64,000 nt of DNA, from assembly GCF_013141765.1 (NCBI RefSeq), contig NZ_WHOD01000022.1, positions 1-64,000 on the forward strand, written 5' to 3'. This DNA is from Paenibacillus foliorum. Lineage in GTDB: Bacteria > Bacillota > Bacilli > Paenibacillales > NBRC-103111. Positions 61,375 to 64,000 of the stretch are shown piece by piece; position 1 is the stretch's first letter, and every line of letters begins with the position of its first letter. A program made the translations under genes and the position numbers. The notes beneath the pieces were generated by a model. The model saw nothing but the letters and a program-made list of their open reading frames with translations, was not told the DNA's origin and did no database searches.

Positions 61375-62978
61375 CCGGGCACTACCTCCTGTCCAAGCTG
61401 CTGTTCTCTCAATTGCTCCGCATGAACCCGAATATGATCAATGCCTGACACGATAAGGCGATGCTGTAGGGCAGGTTCAGTTGCCGGATACTCTTGGAGC
61501 ATGTGCAATCCGCGCGTTTCTCTTCTTTCCAGCGCGGCCGTGTACATCCATCTGGCCGTCGCGATCATCGCTGCGACTTCTCGTGTCCGCAAGCGGTCCT
61601 GGATCGTAGGCCGCACCGCTCCCCGCACGCCTGCCCACAGGCTATGCAGGCGCTCCAACGACTGACGCAGCACAGGCTCGCTGCGGAAATAATTAATGTC
61701 CAGCGGAAACACCTCCTGCTGGACAGCCTTCACCATCGCCGCCGAGTCAATCTCCTCCGGCGACTGGTTGCGGCCTGCCAAGCCGTAGCGTCCGGCAGGT
61801 TGCAACTTCCGCGCGGTCGCGCTGCGCCCCTGGGCCAGCGCGAACCGCGCCGCACCGGCACCGGACCATGTGCCGGAGGAGATCGCCCAGGAGGCGTTGA
61901 ACGCGCCGCCACCGGATTTCGCTCCCGTGACACGTTCACGGGTAGCCGCATCTCCCGCTGCGTACAGTCCAGGGACGGTGGAGGCGCATTCCTCGTTCGT
62001 CAAGCGTATGCCGCCCGTGCCGCGAACCGTCCCTTCATAGCGCAGCGTCAGAGGAAAACGCTGGGTGAATGGATCGATACCCGCACGATCCAAGGGCAAG
62101 AAGAAAATCGCATGCGATTTTCGCAAAATTTGCCGCTTCTCTTCCGTATCCGCATGATTAAGCACTGCGTAAACGGGTCCTTTACTCAGCATAGTCGGTA
62201 GAAAATCGCCAGCCCTCGGTCCCCCTCCTTGCAGAACCGTACCATCCTCCGACGTATACGTCGCCCAGTTCAGAAGTCTTCCGCGTGTGACCGTACCGTA
62301 GGCAACACTCGGTGCATATTGACGGGTGAATTCCATTCCCGACAGCTCGGCTCCAAGCTCCGTCGCCATCAGCAGACCATCTCCTGTGAGCACATTACAT
62401 CCGAGTCCTTTACTTAAGAAGGCGCAGCCCCCGGTCGCAATAACGACCGCATTAGCACGTACCTCCCATTCTCCTCCATCCAGACGAGAAATACCGCGAG
62501 CTCCTCCTACGCCATGCTCATCCACCAACAGCTCCAACGCAGGCGACTGGTCAAGGATGCGCACGCCTGCTCTGCTCACCTGCCGGCGCATCAGCTTCAT
62601 ATATTCAGGTCCTTGCAGATGATCCCTCAATGGTACACCATCCTCGTCACGTCTGAATGGATACCCCCAACCATCGACCAACACGAGGCTCTCATACACT
62701 TGATCCAACACTCGATGAATCCACTCCGGCTCCGCCAAATAGCCGCTTTCCCGATACCTCTGCTGCACGGCCTTCTCCCGCAGCTCACGATCAGGTGGAA
62801 GGTATAGTAAGTTGGTTCCTCCCGGTGCTGTAGCTCCGCTCGAGCCCAGATAGCCTTTGTCAGCCAGTATGACTCTGGCACCCTGCTTGGCTGCGCTCCA
62901 GGCTGCCCATGCGCCTGCCGGCCCCCCGCCAAGTACCAACACATCAGCTTCCATTTGATTGATTTGGGATGAACTCAT
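61371..62978 (-). CDS. AprA/FrdA-like FAD-dependent oxidoreductase
   Basis: A 535-residue flavoprotein of the succinate dehydrogenase/adenylylsulfate reductase flavoprotein family: N-terminal FAD motif VLVLGGGPAGAWAAWSAAKQG, substrate-side segment GYLGSSGATAPGGTN, second FAD segment VPGLYAAGDAATRERVTGAKSGGG, and a helical C-terminal domain with RTREVAAMIATARWM. The stretch 61540-62000 is clearly richer in GC than the rest of the window. With the coupled ferredoxin and the sulfonate-type binding protein it may handle a sulfur compound. It is not a true AprA on sight: it is shorter, and no sulfite or sulfate genes are near. Confidence 0.88.
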   Translation of the reverse strand: MSSSQINQMEADVLVLGGGPAGAWAAWSAAKQGARVILADKGYLGSSGATAPGGTNLLYLPPDRELREKAVQQRYRESGYLAEPEWIHRVLDQVYESLVLVDGWGYPFRRDEDGVPLRDHLQGPEYMKLMRRQVSRAGVRILDQSPALELLVDEHGVGGARGISRLDGGEWEVRANAVVIATGGCAFLSKGLGCNVLTGDGLLMATELGAELSGMEFTRQYAPSVAYGTVTRGRLLNWATYTSEDGTVLQGGGPRAGDFLPTMLSKGPVYAVLNHADTEEKRQILRKSHAIFFLPLDRAGIDPFTQRFPLTLRYEGTVRGTGGIRLTNEECASTVPGLYAAGDAATRERVTGAKSGGGAFNASWAISSGTWSGAGAARFALAQGRSATARKLQPAGRYGLAGRNQSPEEIDSAAMVKAVQQEVFPLDINYFRSEPVLRQSLERLHSLWAGVRGAVRPTIQDRLRTREVAAMIATARWMYTAALERRETRGLHMLQEYPATEPALQHRLIVSGIDHIRVHAEQLREQQLGQEVVPG

Positions 62979-63038
62979 ATGCCACCTACCCCCTTGAAGT
63001 TCTTACAGCCAGCGACCTGCTCAGCGACAGCTATAAAG

Positions 63039-64000
63039 TTATTTCAAAATCCATTGATTCAGATCAAAATCTTTCTCCGCTAACTTCTCGTCTACTAGAA
63101 ACTTTTTGGTGCCTTCCAGCAGCTTAATGCCTTCATCCGTAAAGGGAACATCCTTAATATTACTGATTGGGCTTACCTTCTGCATAAGCTCCGGCGTTGA
63201 ATTGTTCAACTCCGCCAAAAATTTGTAATACTCATCCGGCTTCGTCTTCAGGTCATTCAAAACTTTCAATCGAATTTCATTCCAAATCTTAGGGAAATCC
63301 GCTTTTTTACTTAAATAGTCTTCAGTCGTGACCGTTGCGCTTGTTCCGAGCAAGTTCGTATGCTTCGTTGCATCGTCGATTAAGGGATAACCCTGATCGA
63401 TCTGTTTGAGTGCAAATACATCCGTATTGGTCATCGCATCGATCTCACCTCGAGCGAGCGCAGCTTCTGCATCAACGCGAAGCAAATGTACAATTTTTAC
63501 ATCTGTCATATTATTCTCTTTCAACAATCCTGCCAGGTAACGATGGTGGAATGAACCTTTTTGTGTAGCAACCGTCTTGCCTTTTAACTCAGCTAACGTC
63601 TGGGGACCGTTCTTTTTACCAATTAAATAGCCAATACTGCTAGTCGATCCTTGCGTAATAAAACGTGTTTTGGCACCTGTCGATCTGGACAGAATAGCCG
63701 GTGTGTCCCCCAAGCTGCCAACATCCAGACGACCGCTGATTAACGATTCACTTAGATCCGGTCCGTTCGGAAATGCAGTTAATTTCACATCAGTGATACC
63801 GTGCTTTTTCAATTCCTCTTGAATGATACCTTTGTAAAACCCCCAACCTTCGGCCCCACTTGGGAAATTCAACTTACTTGTCCCGATATATCCGTAATTT
63901 AATGTTGTCGGACCCTTCCCCACCGTAGACGCAGTAGAAGCAGCTCCGGTTGAAGGCGTCTGTTGTGCCACACTACCGCAAGCTTGAGTAAACAACATAA
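63039..64000 (-). CDS. Sulfonate-type ABC substrate-binding lipoprotein (SsuA/TauA-like), partial
   Basis: At least 319 residues are visible; the start lies beyond the right edge. The first visible residues, MLFTQACGS, look like the end of a signal peptide with a lipobox cysteine, so the ATG at 63998 is internal to the signal peptide. The mature protein is of the NMT1/SsuA type: INYGYIGTSK-like opening, SLISGRLDVGSLGDTPAIL, and TLAELKGKTVATQKGSFHHRYL. It binds alkanesulfonates or similar anions. The flavoprotein and ferredoxin genes follow it on the same strand; the permease and ATPase genes are probably outside the window. Confidence 0.88.
   Translation of the reverse strand, partial: MLFTQACGSVAQQTPSTGAASTASTVGKGPTTLNYGYIGTSKLNFPSGAEGWGFYKGIIQEELKKHGITDVKLTAFPNGPDLSESLISGRLDVGSLGDTPAILSRSTGAKTRFITQGSTSSIGYLIGKKNGPQTLAELKGKTVATQKGSFHHRYLAGLLKENNMTDVKIVHLLRVDAEAALARGEIDAMTNTDVFALKQIDQGYPLIDDATKHTNLLGTSATVTTEDYLSKKADFPKIWNEIRLKVLNDLKTKPDEYYKFLAELNNSTPELMQKVSPISNIKDVPFTDEGIKLLEGTKKFLVDEKLAEKDFDLNQWILK

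Overview
The window looks like a chromosomal segment of a Paenibacillus-type Firmicute. The grounds are strong AGGAGG-type ribosome binding sites, frequent GTG and TTG starts, moderate GC, several LplABC/YesMN-style polysaccharide-utilisation loci, and short intrinsic terminators between almost every transcription unit. I saw no tRNA, rRNA, CRISPR array, prophage or intact insertion sequence. The species assignment is an inference from gene families only.

Layout. 1-442 is a hexamer repeat followed by apparently non-coding sequence. 490-5843 is a signalling island: a minus-strand operon of a SiaB-like kinase, a SiaC-like phosphoprotein, a soluble histidine kinase and a SiaA-like PP2C phosphatase, divergent from a CheY-like regulator and a protein joining MshEN-like repeats to a CheX domain. 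5896-11930 is a housekeeping/stress stretch: FkbM methyltransferase, glyoxalase-fold protein, flavin reductase, a NarL-type two-component pair and small unknown genes. 11936-21881 is polysaccharide locus 1 (YesN/YesM pair, two permeases, lipoprotein, GH95-like and GH43-like enzymes). 22129-23989 is an ECF sigma/anti-sigma pair. 24085-26392 is a divergent purA-like gene facing a LysR regulator across a 30-bp inverted repeat. 26507-26656 is a short rpmG gene. 26769-31943 is a ugp-type glycerophosphodiester locus with a ROK regulator. 32183-33542 is a CobW/YciC-type GTPase with a Zur-like operator. 33631-38440 is locus 2 (oligogalacturonide lyase plus importer), divergent from 38655-46557, a second YesM/YesN pair followed by a MalEFG-type importer with a TIM-barrel protein and a flavoprotein. 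46630-57121 is locus 3: two membrane AraC regulators, a 632-residue protein of unknown specificity and an importer. The right end has an MFS transporter, a small membrane protein with a 48-bp tandem duplication, a prohibitin-like protein, and an AprAB-like ferredoxin/flavoprotein pair next to a sulfonate-type binding lipoprotein cut by the window edge.

How it fits together. Five sugar-type ABC importers lie here but none has an ATPase gene beside it, so they probably share an MsmX-like ATPase encoded elsewhere. Extracellular glycans are sensed by Cache-domain histidine kinases or membrane AraC proteins, oligomers are imported, and intracellular enzymes (GH95, GH43-like, PL22, the unknown 632-residue protein) cut them; two cre-like sites suggest CcpA control. 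Separately, rpmG and the CobW-type gene have the same promoter plan (TTGACA, 17-nt spacer, TAA(A/G)(C/A)T, then a Zur-like palindrome over the start point), which suggests a zinc-starvation response. The Sia-like island is the best candidate for an unusual system: the diguanylate cyclase of the Pseudomonas version is missing from the operon and a histidine kinase is present, while the divergent pair has a possible c-di-GMP-binding repeat domain.
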